Shown piece after piece: positions 1 through 13,438 of a stretch of 64,000 nt of DNA. The notes beneath the pieces are model-generated. The model made no database searches and was not told where the DNA came from. It saw nothing but the letters and a program-made list of their open reading frames with translations. A program made the position numbers and the translations under genes. Position 1 is the first letter of the stretch. Each line of letters opens with the position of its first letter. Source of the stretch: Trichoplax sp. H2 (Eukaryota; Placozoa; Uniplacotomia; Trichoplacea); NCBI GenBank assembly GCA_003344405.1, contig NOWV01000002.1:1426001-1490000 (forward strand), read 5' to 3'.

Positions 1-1432
1 ATCCTAACAATCGAAAATCCGTCGTTAAACAGGCAAAAAGTGGATAATAAATTAGGGTAGCGCGGATGACCACAAAGATACCAATTAAGACTATAAGGCA
101 TCCAAAGATGTTGTCATTAGAATTATCATGCCTTGATTATGACGATTAATTCGGTATCATTGCTAATAGTACAGTAGTCTGCTGTTGTGCTATCTATGTA
201 AATAACAAGCTTACATAATTTAAATGCCATGAAATAGAAGCTACTGCATTTGATTTAAATCTGAGTTATACCTGAGACCCAACGACTTGGATGAAATGTT
301 TGATTACTGAAGAGTGTTAATATTGCTGTTGTGGATACGCCGAAAGCCATCGCGTAGCCGAAGCGATTTTTACCTACTTCCAGTAAGTTTACTGGACTTC
401 AATGTAGAAAAGTTTTCATCAGTCTTATAACTCATATATAGGCTAAAAAACTTTACAGAACGATAAATTAACATGGAACGGACATATTTTAAGTTAAGGA
501 TTTTTCCCACATTATCATCACGAACGTACTATATCAAACCAGGATAACCATGACAATATTTTCTCATATATTTTCTCTTATGCAACAAGGTTAGAACAAG
601 GACAATTGAAGCCTGTAAACGAAATTATAAAGGGCCAGAAAGTATTATAACACACTAGTTTATTCAAATTTTTAGATAGAGTACAAGTATATTAAATATT
701 TAAAAATATCTAATTGATAAATATTAAAGATAAAAACATTGATAACAATAGTAGATTAAAATTGTTTCGCTGCTGTTTCTAAGACTAGTACATTTAGAGG
801 GTCATGGATGCAGAGAGATATTTGATATTTTAGACGTTAAGAATAGATGTTTAATTGATATCAAGAGAGTATTTATAAATATATTAACTATTACGATGTT
901 GCTTATCCAGAGGGCATAATCAGATATGATCCCTGAAGAAAGTGCTAATAACCATCACTATCAAACGGTTATTGAGATTATTGTTGATGCCAAAAATTTA
1001 GAATATCAATCAGCTCATAAGAATTGCTTTACTAGAATTTAATCATCAATGAACTTAAAAATAGTGCCGAATTTATTTCAAGCTGATTATACACTTTGAT
1101 ATAGGTTTTAAACCATTCATTACAATATAATTATTTGATTGATCTGTCATTTAAATGCTATAGTAGTACTAGGCCTGTGGATAAAATTATGCCTTCAAAA
1201 TATCCCTTATAAATCGTTCAAGTAATTGCTACATTTTTATTTTAAATATATCTTTCGTAAAAATTCCTAGTATTAGTCTTTAGAGTAAGAGAAAAACTGT
1301 AGTAGTCTAAATTTAGTAGATCATTACATTTCTAATTTATTATACATTCTACTTCAACTTACCGCTACTGTAGTTTGCGCTGATATTATCACGGTGTCAT
1401 TGAGATAATCGCTACACGTGAAGTTCGATGAA
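1..1432 (-). CDS. STRA6-like receptor, downstream tandem copy (partial, runs off left edge)
   Basis: Four minus-strand exons are visible: 1432-1363, 612-530, 396-272 and 90 to beyond position 1. Phases agree across every junction and all borders are GT...AG. The first encodes an extracellular stretch with an N-F-T sequon and a cysteine. The second encodes the end of TM1 plus a basic loop (LLHKRKYMRKYCHGYPG). The third begins PVNLLEVG, matching the conserved PVDFLAG region of vertebrate STRA6. The fourth carries YYPLFACLTT, matching the STRA6 YYPLAACAT segment. Exon lengths of 83 and 125 bp are identical to those of the neighbouring copy. Vertebrate STRA6 is a plasma-membrane receptor for retinol-binding protein that mediates retinol uptake; the ligand here is unknown. 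The start-codon exon was not found between 1433 and 5285, and the 3' part lies outside the window. Family assignment is firm; function is inference. Confidence 0.85.
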
Positions 1433-4400
1433 CTGCAAAAGAAACAATATGAAACGCTCTATTAGTGAAGAAAATTCACTAACTTTCATATCCTAAATAA
1501 AGCTATAACTAATTAAATCAGCAACTACTCCAAATGATGGTCGATTTGCCTCCTAGTATTACGAGTGAATAAAGCACAGAAGTATCGCCGTCTCTTATTT
1601 TAATCGAACTATGTGTTAATGTCTTAGTCCATCTTGAATCATAGGATTAGTAGGGTAACATGGAATGATAAAACAGTGAACGATTACGGCTCTAGCTCTA
1701 ATATCTTTTCAAACATATCGTCATTATATGGCGGTATAACGTAATTAAATGTCATGGCCGTAACCAATACAATTCTCAGCCAGTCATTAAGTGCTCTGAT
1801 TTAGCACATAAAGTTAATAATATTAACCAGACTATTTTATTATCTTCCAAAAGAAATGACTATATTAGCAATTTTAATTGATTCGATTAGATTTAAGTTT
1901 TAAGGAAAGATTAATCGCTGAAAACCTATTCATGGCGAAGCGGGTTTCTTCGTAAACTGGATTTCCTGAAACGTTGAGTACGAATTTGAAAATGCTGTGG
2001 CAATAGTTTACTTAAGTATAAAATGAGATTTAGCTACTAGAATATAAGGAAATAAGATTGGAATCAAATATCATCTACTAATTAGTCGATTACTGTAGTT
2101 TTTGTAACTTGAAGTTTATAAATAATACACATCGCCAAGCAGGTTTATGGCAGTAGTACAGCAGCGATGCCCAATGGCTTCTACCAACTGCAGCCCAATC
2201 GATTATGTTAATTTCCGTATCTTGATCCTCAGGCGGTCGTTTTCTATTATTATAAAAAAACTTGAATAGATAATCAAGGCGTGGGGCTAACTATAGTTCA
2301 AGCCTTGCTAATAATCAAATGCCTGTAGGCTTCTGCAGTAAAATTACTTAAGTAAATAGCTCAATTATTTCTATTCATATTGATGACATTGTTCACTGTC
2401 CCATTACATCTTTTCATCGCTAGTCTGCGCATATAATAAGGCCCTACTGTCTCAAGTCTGGCTGTATTTTTTCGTCAATATTGATTTATATATCGATCGT
2501 ATACTACTTGATAGTATGTTATTATTCCAGCCAGCATAGATCTTTGTAAGGTATTATCTTTTCAAAAGTTTCCGTAAATCTTATCAAGTTGTTATATATA
2601 TATATAGACTATTTGTCTTACATATAGACCATAGAGATAAGGGAAAGCTAGAGTGCTAACTTACCTTACTCAGTATCTGCATTTCATAAAGAAACAGCAT
2701 GGAGCTATGGGCTATCGCGTTACTACTACTTTGTGTATATGAGAATGTTTTTTAGATCTATTTATAAACTATCGAATGCTTTGGCGTTTAATGATTATAA
2801 ATATGTTATACAAGTATAGTTGATAATATAATAATTATTATACTTAGTAAAATTAATATTAAAAGTACAATTAACATTAATAAACTGGGAATGTGGCAGC
2901 TGCAGAGCTACACATCGCATTAGCGATACACTACTACAGCAATCATAACTTGATTACTAAGTACTAAAAATACTGAAGTAGAGTCTCTTTAGGAAGGTAG
3001 CATCATCATGCATCCAGGATGATACCTAATTTTTTGTCTGATTCGATGGAATCAGCTCAATTTTTTTTGTAGCATGAAAGCGTAGTGTATAACCTTAATA
3101 AGGTTAATGAAAGCTGTATGTACTAGAGCTCTTACTGTGATGTAGACGCACAGTGCATATTTAGTTCTAGGACATAATATATTTACTGTCACTATTATTA
3201 TATTGCCTTGTAGGCAGCTCTATTTGTACCATTATTGTAAACATGATGATAAACTTCAACCATCGTTTCGATCTCAGACTGCAACAAGGCAGTATTACGT
3301 ATCCAATTTTAACAAATGCGAGTAATTCCGATATTATTGGCGAGTTTTACTGCAATACCTCAGATTAGAAAGATTTCGAAGGCTATCTTGAACATTTGAA
3401 TGCTTATTCAATATTTGCCATCACGCATGCAGCTCTCATTGTGAGCATTACTACTACTCGCATAGATTCCCTAGTGAACCGGACTATCGTATTGATTTGA
3501 AGCGATCATGTCTTAACGTTAAAATTCCTTATTCATGGCCTTACACCGTACAGTATATCATCAGTAAGCGTTATTAACTAGCCGTAAAATATTTTATTTT
3601 TCTGCTGTATATCATCTTACGTTATTTGAAGCATATAAATGCATAGTCAGGGACTTTTGGAAAATTAAGATTTTCCGAAAAGACTCTAGCATAATATAAG
3701 AATACATGACACTAGGCTATCAATGCCAAAATATTACATAATCGATCGGGGCTACCGTATTGGTCTGAAGTAAACTTGCCTAAACTTAAAATTCCCTATT
3801 CATGATCTTACGCACTACAGTATATCATCAGTAACCATTATTAGTCAGCCGTAGATATTTTTATTTTGTACATCATTTTATGCTATTGAAGCCTTGTAAA
3901 AGCATAATCAGGGACTTCTGGAAAATTGATTGAAATTTTTCGAAAAGTCGGTAGCATAATATAAGAAATGCAGCATTGTACCCTTGAAACTCGCTATTAC
4001 ATCATTTAAAGCTGTGAAATGACGTCTTCGTTTGCAAAATATGGCTAGCTAGTAATATTGTTACTGCTGAGTAATTTAGGGTGTCGGCAAGAAACCATAG
4101 ATAAGGTAAATTTATGAAATAAAATCAATTGTTGCAATTATGATAAGTATTATTTATTTTAATCCATCAATTAGAAATATTCATTCGCTACTTTTATAAG
4201 ATCAAGAACATAGTAAAATTTAAATTATGAATAACTGTACTACTAAGGCCTTCTAATATGTACTAGATATAACTGAGTGAATTGCGGCCGAAAATGAAGA
4301 TCATACATGATATAGGCGTACATAAACAAAGCTTAGATATTACTCGTATGTAAAAAGTTTTTCACTGCAGTATTATAAATATTATAACCGTTTTAGAATT

Positions 4401-5285
4401 ATTTATGACATACCTGTAACACACCAAATAACCACTTCAATGTTTAAAAGGTAAAATCTCAATTAAAATGACATCAGCCGTAAAGATATAAACTTATGAT
4501 GAAGTAAAGGTAAATTTAAGCTTGAAAAGTTATAACAGTATGAAAATTATATAACCCGGACAACTTAAATCATTATCAAATGGTTAGCTTTAAACTTAAA
4601 TCAGAGCTATGCTGAAATGAATATGGCAGCATGTTTGGAGATTTTAGTAGTTGAACGTCTTGGATTCAAATTTAAGTTATTTTCTACCGCAATTGAATAT
4701 TGATAGGATAATAATGATGCTATATTGATTTGATTGAAGGTTATTAATGCTGTAATTATATTGTATTGGTTTATGCTAAATTGCATAAGACTAGTTATGA
4801 GAAGGTATATAGCTACTATCTCATTTACTTCATTAAAGACTAGTACTTGAACTGTCCTCTATTTTTTAATAGTGTTTGGTTACATCTTGAGGTATTTGGT
4901 TTTAAATAATTTCCTATAAGAATCTGCGTTTAGGAAGGAAACAACCGTTGTTTTCTTAATTTTTAAAGATACAGAAAAATACTTAAGTTAAAATTTTAAC
5001 GGAAAAGAGCGCACTTATGATCTTAATTTTAAGCATTGGGATAGATATGAAAAAAACCTAGATTACAGCTTAGTCATGATCATATCTTAATAAATTCCAT
5101 TAGATCGGTAATAAGTATGAAATCATTTCAATTCTGTGATATGAGCTAAGAAATGCCTTTATGGCTACTTGGTGAAGCAAATAGTATATGAAAAAATGTT
5201 TGTGGAAACCATGGTACTATCTCCACCAATTAGTTGAGATTAAATTATTTAGCTGCTGTTGCATTTTTAATTTGAAGTATACCTT
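1433..5285. other. Intergenic region between the two STRA6-like genes
   Basis: AT-rich DNA that must contain the promoter and first exon(s) of the left STRA6-like gene, neither of which I could place. A ~260 bp tandem pair occupies 3494-3966, listed separately, and a short TA run lies near 2590. No other ORF, RNA gene or element is supported. Confidence 0.6.
3494..3966. repeat. ~260 bp tandem duplication, two diverged copies
   Basis: Copy 1 (about 3494-3706) and copy 2 (about 3753-3966) share ordered blocks such as ACAGTATATCATCAGTAA, a CAGGGACTT...GGAAAATT block, and a TAGCATAATATAAGAA end. They differ by scattered substitutions and small indels, so the duplication is not recent. No coding content. 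Confidence 0.8.
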
Positions 5286-8200
5286 TTACAACAAATATTC
5301 ACGTGCCTCCTTGCCCTCATGATCTCTTGCAATGTTACCAGTACTATTTGAAGCATGTCGAGATTTTACACCAGGATACGGAGGCCGTCTTCGTGCAGCG
5401 TTTTCATCTTTTGGGGAATCGGTATTAGTTTTGACTCCACCTGATAATTCACCCATGCTATTACTTAAGGATGAAAATTGAGCTTTTTTATCTACGACCT
5501 CTAAGACTATATTTTGTCGCACTGTCTCTATTTCATCGTTACTTTGTCCATGACTACTACCAGTTGGTGAAAGTGGTGCTACTGCTGTTTTAACATTTGA
5601 GATTATTTGGCTGTTTTGCCGACTGCTTTCTTTAGCGGTAGCCAATGATTCGTTAGACCCTTCCATAGTATTATGAATAACATCATTCGAGATATTAGCT
5701 TCGGCTGGGACACTATTGGCAATATCATAATTACTTCGACGGACATTATCTAATAGTGAATTAACTGATAATTTTCTTCTTCTTATAGCAGCCTGATCCT
5801 CATGATGTTCTTCTTCTAGCTTTTCTATTTCTCTCAACTCTTCCAGATACCCTTTACGTAGTTTACGTAACGTTTTGTTCCGAATGAGAAGGACAGCCAC
5901 TCGCCAGCGGTTGTAAGCTTGTATATTTCGTATTTTGAATTCTGATTCTCTAGGATTACCCCATTTTTCGTCATCCGATCCCCCTATTTATAATGTTATA
6001 ATAATAACTGGTTACATAAACGTGCACAGCAGTAAACCTACCGATTTACATGTGGTCATAAATTTTAGTATTTTCAATAACAATAAAATCGGCCATTTCG
6101 TACCATAATAAGCGACTTTCATATCATGACTTGATTTTATAAAATCCTTATTAAGCAAAATCTCACAAAAGGTTACCAGTACTGGATGACAATGTATGTG
6201 TTCTACATACAAGAATCCCAAGTAACCATCAAATCCTAGATATTTGCAATCAGGCACAGATGATAATTAAGATTCGGTAATTGTTTTCAACTAAGCTGCG
6301 AAACAGCAATAAAGCTCATAATTTGGAATTTCTACCATCAGTACATTTTGCAAACACTACAGATCTTGCTATGAAATACACGCAAAATAAGTGTAGATCA
6401 ATCTACTTTACGGAATATCGCTATTTATGATTTGTGTTACAGTCATGTTAGTTTTATGAATTTTTTACATAAACTAAGGTTACTTGAGACTATAATTACC
6501 TGAATCAAACATTTCGAAAGGACTCATCAGTAAACTGCAATCCATTCTTGATAGCAGTAATAGCCCAAGTATGATTGACTTACCAATACGAAATAAGCAC
6601 GAGAAAAAACCACACATGACATTATAGAAGAAGATGAAGTAGTCAAAATTGTGATACAATCGCCTACAAATTATAATAAAGTTGTCGTAAGTTTCATAAG
6701 ATTGTGTATCAATCACCTTAGGATAAAAAAGATATACCTGTTGTCTAAAGCATTAATATTCCCATGCTCTTGACAAAAAAAGTACTTACTAACCAAAAAC
6801 TGCCAGATATTTATTAAAATAGTGCACGTCGCGATGGGTCTGTCATTGAGTAGTAATAATGCATTAGTACTGATGTCATTATTAGATAAAGTGAGAACAA
6901 AAATACTGTATCTTACATGACAAAGTCTAAAAACCAGGTACTACCAACTCCTTCTAATGGATAAATGATGCAGTATATTACGAATAAGATGCCCAGACAC
7001 AATATGAAATGAATAGCGACGAAAGCTATTGTTTTATAAAAAACAAACAGAATGATTATATTATTAAATCGGCAAGGACTTGGCTAGAATTTATATAACG
7101 AAAATTTATCTTCAAATTTCATAGATACCCCATAGCATATATGAGATCTGATATCCAGCGTAGCAGATACTTGATTGCTATATTTAAAAGGTAAAGTTAT
7201 CACTTAGTACCAAGAATTAACACTTTTTCTGTTAGGATTAGTATTATGTGTCAATCTCATGACGACAATTAGAGTATAGAGTATGAATATTTCAGTCATG
7301 TCTTACTATAACGGAGCCAAATGAGGTATATTTATCAATAGGAAGTTCAGATTTTTCACCACGGTACAGTTTGAATTTGTTAATACTAACCAAATAGTGA
7401 ATAAGAAATTTAGTTCATCGATTTACCAAATAAAGTAACATGCTTATAATAAAGGTTAAAATCGAAACACTATTGCAATTTTTCTTAATATTTACAAGCA
7501 AATTAAGAAATAGTATCTACAATGTACCGATAGAGGATGAGCATATGGGATAGGTATAACGCGTTTAAACTGCTGGCAATAACAGTTACGACTATCCAGG
7601 TATCTAAAAGTTAATTTGATAAATACACGTATATTAAGTTAAGGGCAATTTATTACTAAAATCCTTCATCAGAAGATATTTTTTAATTACAGTCTTAAAG
7701 TTTCTCACCCCTGCAGTTGTAAACAAATTGTAAGTTATCCTTCTTTGACGCATTTAGCACAATAGTTAGGTATTCTGAATATTGCATTACCCAGTTTTCG
7801 AAAGGATTGAAAATGTTCGAAGCAAGGTAATAGTACATCACTGTAATCTAATTGACAGTAGTCATAATATGGTTAACATTTCCAATGAGGCGCAGTCATA
7901 GGAATAATTTAAATCATGTAGCTTCTGTTTATTAATTTTAATGACAATGTTGAACCTCATATAAGGCAATAGCTGCAACGACGAAGGTACACAAAATCCT
8001 CGGTGGGTATTTAAAGTCTATTAGCAATAATTAAAGCAGCATATTTGATTGACATCGTGTGATTGAAAGACTTCATAACAATAACTACACCAATAATATG
8101 CCAATTGACTTTCATTTGACTTACGCGGCTTAGGTTTATATAAGTACTTGGTAAGGAAAGCCCTTACGGAATTAGGCTTTTTTTCTTCTTCCGTTTCGCT

Positions 8201-10195
8201 ATGTGTAATAAATGATTACAATCTATTAATATTATCGTATACTTTAGCGTAAGCTGTACCTAGGTTATAAATTCAACAATTATGAAACATTGTATAATTG
8301 TATTTGCGTGCAAGTATATTAATGCTGCAGGTCTGCCATAACAACTTATGGCACACGTACAAATCGGATTCTTCAGCGGCTTTCAAAAGAAGCTTCACGT
8401 GAATGAATTGATAGTTTTGTAAATGAACGAAAGGACGGAGTTTCTGTAAAATTAGACAAACCAATTTTAAATAAGAGAATTTTAACAATATATATATATA
8501 TATCATGTTAACTGTAATAGATTATCGCTATTAAACGTCATATCTAAGCAGCTACAGTGTAGCACATCACTAATAGCGTATGAGAATGTTGCTATCGATA
8601 TCTTAGCAAATATAACTTACTTCTTTCTGCGTAATTCCTTTGACGTGATTATAGATTGCAAGAATGATCAAATATCCAAAATGACACTCCAACCACGCCA
8701 AGCATATAAATATTGGAATATTTAATACAACGTTGGAATAAGGTCCCAAAGACTGTTGATGTACATACGATACAGAGTAACGCAGGAGAGGAAGAAATTA
8801 AATAAAGAATATTATTATGTATAGTTATAACAGCAAACTCGATATATCGACACCAGGGTAAGAAGGTATAGCACAGAATATCAAGAATATAAAGTTGTAG
8901 TGCAAATATATCCTTAGATTCACCAATTACCTGAAATGAAGGGCAGTAAATAACACCTAGGAGATGGATAGCCGCTCTATAGGTTAAAGAGACCGTATGA
9001 GGACAAAGGTTTATTAGCAGTTCATAGGACTTAACATGGATGAACTCAAAAGGTAGAAAATACGGTGATAACTTACATGTCCGCCGAATGAAGGAAACCT
9101 AGAACCGCTCCTAAAAGTCGAAATTTGGACGACAGGCAAGCGAACAGTGGATAGTAAACAACGGACACTCGGAAGACGATAAAGATACCGAGTAGTACTA
9201 GCAATGGAATGGAAGTTAAAAATAAATTAACCTTTCCTTGTCGACATTATTAACAGTTATTTTGTATGGAATTGACTCTCAATGTTGCAATCAAAGCTTG
9301 AATTGGCGTTGTTGTTTTTTAATCGCCATTATTTTACCTGAAACCCAGTAATTTCTGTCGAAGGTTTGATTAGTAAACAGAGCTAACACAGCGGTAGTCG
9401 ATGCTCCAAAGGCCATTGCATAACCAAAGCGGTTTTCGCCAACTTCTAACAAGTTGACTGGGCTATGGATTAAATTTATGCATACAGTATAATAGTTATC
9501 AAAATTGTCATACTTTAAAGAAAAATCATTTAATATCGTTTACATTGAAGCATTATATAAGCAACGGTATACGATCGACGTAATAGTTAAAATATTGCAA
9601 ATTATCCACATACAATATCCATCCTGGATAACCATTGCAATACTTGTGCATATATTTTCTCCTTTGCATTAGCGATAGGATAGCTATGATAGCAACCTGG
9701 AAATAAAGGTATGAAACCTAACTACAGCGTGAATGAATTACCAACATTACATCATATGAAAGCGTGGACGTCTGTAATAACGACTGATTTAATGAAAAAT
9801 GAGTAAAACTTGATTGAATCTTATGTTCTACTGAATAGTTTTACACCTTATAACTTGGTGAAATAATGAGATCACTTGCTTCAAGTATTTTTTTCATTGT
9901 ATATGACTACATAGCACAGCGTTAAGAAATGCCCATTACTGTTCTACTGTTGATAAAATAGCATCTTGCAATAAAGTGTAAATCACACATTTTGTACTGT
10001 ACAACGATACTGTAATTTTTACCACTAGAATGGAATATGTCCTTTGCTTAATCCAATATCTTGATTAGCATGAATCAAAGTCTAGGTATTTTTACAATTG
10101 AAGCAGTTTTCCTTACCGCAGCTGGATATTGAGACCAAATCGCTGGTCCTTCGTTGAGAAATGGACGACATGTATAGTTTATTAAACTTGAGTTG
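5286..10195 (-). CDS. STRA6-like multi-transmembrane receptor (nearly complete; first exon not found)
   Basis: Sixteen minus-strand exons join in frame: 10195-10117, 9696-9614, 9462-9338, 9197-9077, 8976-8931, 8752-8621, 8443-8361, 8198-8125, 8017-7956, 7847-7709, 7301-7211, 7169-7129, 7025-6917, 6744-6500, 6235-6131 and 5983-5286, ending in TAA. They encode 743 residues without a stop. Landmarks follow vertebrate STRA6 in order: extracellular sequons and cysteine, basic loop (QRRKYMHKYCNGYPG), PVNLLEVG, YYPLFACLSS, a TM helix reading AFVAIHFILCLGILF, FFYNVMCGFFSCLFRIGKS (STRA6 FLFNVLVG...WRVL), HIHCHPVLVTFCEILL (STRA6 SQSHPAMTAFCSLLL) and AYNRWRVAVLLIRNKTLRKL (STRA6 ARWGLAYTLLHNPTLQVF). The tail is longer than in vertebrates: a short acidic/basic helix, then about 150 Ser/Asn-rich residues. 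The 6235 exon could instead end at 6038, also in phase. The ATG exon lies upstream of 10195. Vertebrate members take up retinol; the ligand here is unknown. Confidence 0.9.
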
Positions 10196-11439
10196 CTATA
10201 AGATTGGAAAAGAAAAACAATCTACTTTTTATAGCCATTTGGGTGTTTGATATTCTGCATTGCATGGCTTGTATGGTCTATCTGCAGTAGGAAAGTTCTA
10301 CGTCGATAATACACAACTAACTTATCAATTACATGATGCATTAAAAAGTTGATTAGATGCGCTATAGTCTCTTAGCGTAGGTAAGCATTTCAACGATGTT
10401 TGAACGAGTGCAGCAACACTAAGACAGCACTACAGTGTTTTATATCATGGTTGTCTATTACAACATGGCTATCATGATTCGATATCAGATAGCCGAATCT
10501 TATGATAGGACAAAAAGTTTGCTCTGCAAGCTGACAACAGCCCCAAAGTATGCGGCAGTCAGCGGCAATATACTCTTTGTTGCTTAAAACTGGCGTATCA
10601 ATATTGCTTTTAAGAAATTTCTGACGAGAAGTTTGGTTTAAATAAGCATGTAGTTCTCATGATTCAAGATTACGTATGTTGGCATGACATGGTGATTTTT
10701 AGAAGCAATTTACGACGACCAAGTTCATAATTGCCGCTTACTACAGTACAGTAGATGGCATTTTCAATATAAGGAAAATGGCGTACGTCCAGTATCACTA
10801 GAGGGCATCAAGTTCAAAGCTAGTCTATAATTAGAACTGTTGTCTACTTCCACCAGAAGGCTAGCCATTCATAGCTAAACGGTCAATGATTCGATTCTCT
10901 GATGTACTGATGTAGAGAAAGGGAGAACTTGGTTATGCTATTGCTTTTTTTTTTTGAATTGACAATTTTTAGACCCATACGATCAAGTTCAACATTCTAC
11001 TTGAACTGTATGCATGCTAGTACTTGGACAAGCAGTTGTCAAGTTAATGTGAACAAACATTCATTGATATTTTGGAAGGGAATCCATGGATTACAGTATG
11101 TACCTGTCCATTTTGCTAATCTAGTATTCCAATCCAATTGGCCAACCAGTCTATAGCATCGTCAGCGGTGAAAATCAAGAAGTAACGACCAAGTCTTCAA
11201 CTAGGGTTAGAAAAATGCTTGCCCTGGCTTTAACTTGGAAGACCAACTTGTAGTAGAGCGGATTAGCGAAACAATTTTCAAGCTTTTAGATCAATTTTGT
11301 CTTTTGCCAAGCGTTGTGTCTGCCTACGATTGAGTATTCCTTTGGGATATGCCTACTGTCTACTACCTTACTGTACTCTGGTATGAGTTGGTAGTTATTT
11401 CTATTGCAGTACTGTACTAGCTGAAACACCCGTCGGTCG

Positions 11440-12620
11440 TCGCTTTACTGCTGGTACTAAATTATAATTTCTTGTACAACCCACGCTTGTTGTACTTTCT
11501 ACAATCTGGATATACTTTTTATTTTTGGATCGTTAAAACATGTTGATTTGTGCAAGTCTATTTGTTTGTTCCCTACTCCTGGCTACTGTACAATTTAGTA
11601 TGCCGAAAATACGCTACTTTATTTGCAATGGCATACACTACGCGATACGTCTAGTAGTACTTTGTTTGCTATGACATAAACTACGAGATATGTCTGGTGC
11701 TACTTGAAGTTGTAATTGCTTGTAGAACCCACCACTTGTTTTACAATCTGGATGTACTTTTTACTTTTGGATCGTTTAAAACATGTTGACTTGTGCAAGT
11801 CAATTTGTTTTTCCCCTACTCCTGTACAATTTAGTACAAGTTCGTATGTTGAAAATACACTACTTTGTTTGCAATGACATACACTACGAGATACGTCTGG
11901 TAGTATTTTGTTTGCTATGACATAAACTACGAGATATGTCTGTTACTACTGTAAGTTATCATTGCTTGTAGAACCCACACTTGTTCTACAATCTGGATGT
12001 CCTTTTTACTTTTGGATCGTTTAAAACAGAAGTTAGTATGTTGAAAATACACTACTTTGTTTGCAATGACATAAACTACGAGATCCGTCTGGTAGTATTT
12101 TGTTTGCTATGACATAAACTACGAGATATGTCTGGTACTACTGTAAGTTATCATTGCTTGTAGAACCCACACTTGTTCTACAATCTGGATGTCCTTTTTA
12201 CTTTTGGATCGTTAAAACATATTGACCTGTGCAAGTCTATTTGTTTTTCCCCTACTCCTGGCTACTGTACAATTTAGTATGCTGAAAATACAGTACTTTA
12301 TTTGCAATGGCATACACTACGAGATACGTCTGGTAATACTTTATTTGCAATGGCATACACTACGAGATGCGTCTGGTAGTACTTTTGCTTGCAATGGCAT
12401 AAACTATGAGATACGTCTGGTACTACTGTAAGTTATCATTGCTTGTAGAAGCCACACTTGTTCTACAATCTGGATGTACTTTTTACTTTTGGATCGTTAA
12501 AACATGTTACACCTGTGCAAGTCTATTTGTTTTCCCCCTACTCCTGGCTACTGTACAATTTAGTATGCTGAAAATACAGTACTTTATTTGTAATGGCATC
12601 AACGATGAGATACATCTAAA
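11440..12620. repeat. Tandem array of ~200-290 bp units with nested ~47 bp sub-repeats
   Basis: The marker CTTGTAGAACCCAC (with variants) recurs near 11472, 11720, 11965, 12160 and 12445. Each is followed by an ATCTGGATGTACTTTTTAC block and TTTTGGATCGTT. Within units, a ~47 bp element built on ACTACGAGATACGTCTGGTA is repeated one to three times, with about ten occurrences overall. Unit length varies because the sub-repeat copy number varies. Reading frames across the array give internally repetitive ORFs that are not genes. Confidence 0.9.
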
Positions 12621-13386
12621 TATATCTTGTTGTCCATGGCAAGACAGTATACTCGTTCGCACTGTATAAGCTTCTCCATATTGCCGATGCTGTACAGTAG
12701 TTGGTTTGAGTAAATGGTAAGGTAGCGATCATAGACTAGATTGTACGAGTGTTTATCAATGAATTTCTTGATTAGAATTTTCGCCATCCACTACAATCCA
12801 TTGTCGTAGGTGTATAGTGGAAAATTGCTGCAGTATTCTAAGTTGTGCTATACTACGAATTGAATTGTTCGACCAACCAACTCTTTTCTATTCTACTAAA
12901 TTCTCATTAACTTCATGAATGATGATGCATCATGAATGCAGTCATCATGCAGTACAATGTCCTTGGACTCTTTAGGATCATTACAACGTGATAATCTGAT
13001 TTTTTCTAGCGTGTTAGGTTGAATAATTCCCAAAAAAAAAAAATGATTTATACCACTGTACTGCTATCCTATCACAGATTACATCATTATGTAAGCTGCA
13101 TATATAATTTATACTGAAATTTGCAATGGCATATTGGTAAATATGAAATTATACTGTGGCAAATCAGTAATTTCTCTCTAAAAAGAAAAACTTGATGCCT
13201 TACCTTCTTTTAGATATACACAATTGCATTATACAGTAGTTGAGTCAATGTATACGTGTATAATATATGCGGGGTTAATTTACCCCACTGTTGAGCACAT
13301 ATTTTACTTTGTACAGTAGGTAAATTTGTCATTCGATGACAGACATTAACTTAATGAAGGTAATTCTGTAGTACAATACGTCACGG

Positions 13387-13438
13387 AAAGTCTGGACACA
13401 TCTTATTTAGTTCTGTATTAAAAATGTGTCCAGACTTT
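13387..13438. repeat. Perfect 15-bp inverted repeat (hairpin), 22-nt loop
   Basis: AAAGTCTGGACACAT (13387-13401) is exactly reverse-complementary to 13424-13438. The loop is AT-rich. It could be a remnant of a short inverted-repeat transposon or a transcribed hairpin; the sequence cannot separate these. Confidence 0.9.

Noticed and set aside
6012-6257. 81-codon minus ORF as an independent gene
   Set aside because: Its first part is a STRA6-like exon (6235 downwards); the rest is intron read-through or an alternative donor.
12222-12669. Plus-strand ORFs with repeated YFICNGI segments
   Set aside because: They fall wholly within the tandem array and simply translate the repeat units.
13387-13438. 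Calling the hairpin a microRNA gene
   Set aside because: The stem is too short for a canonical precursor and there is no expression evidence.
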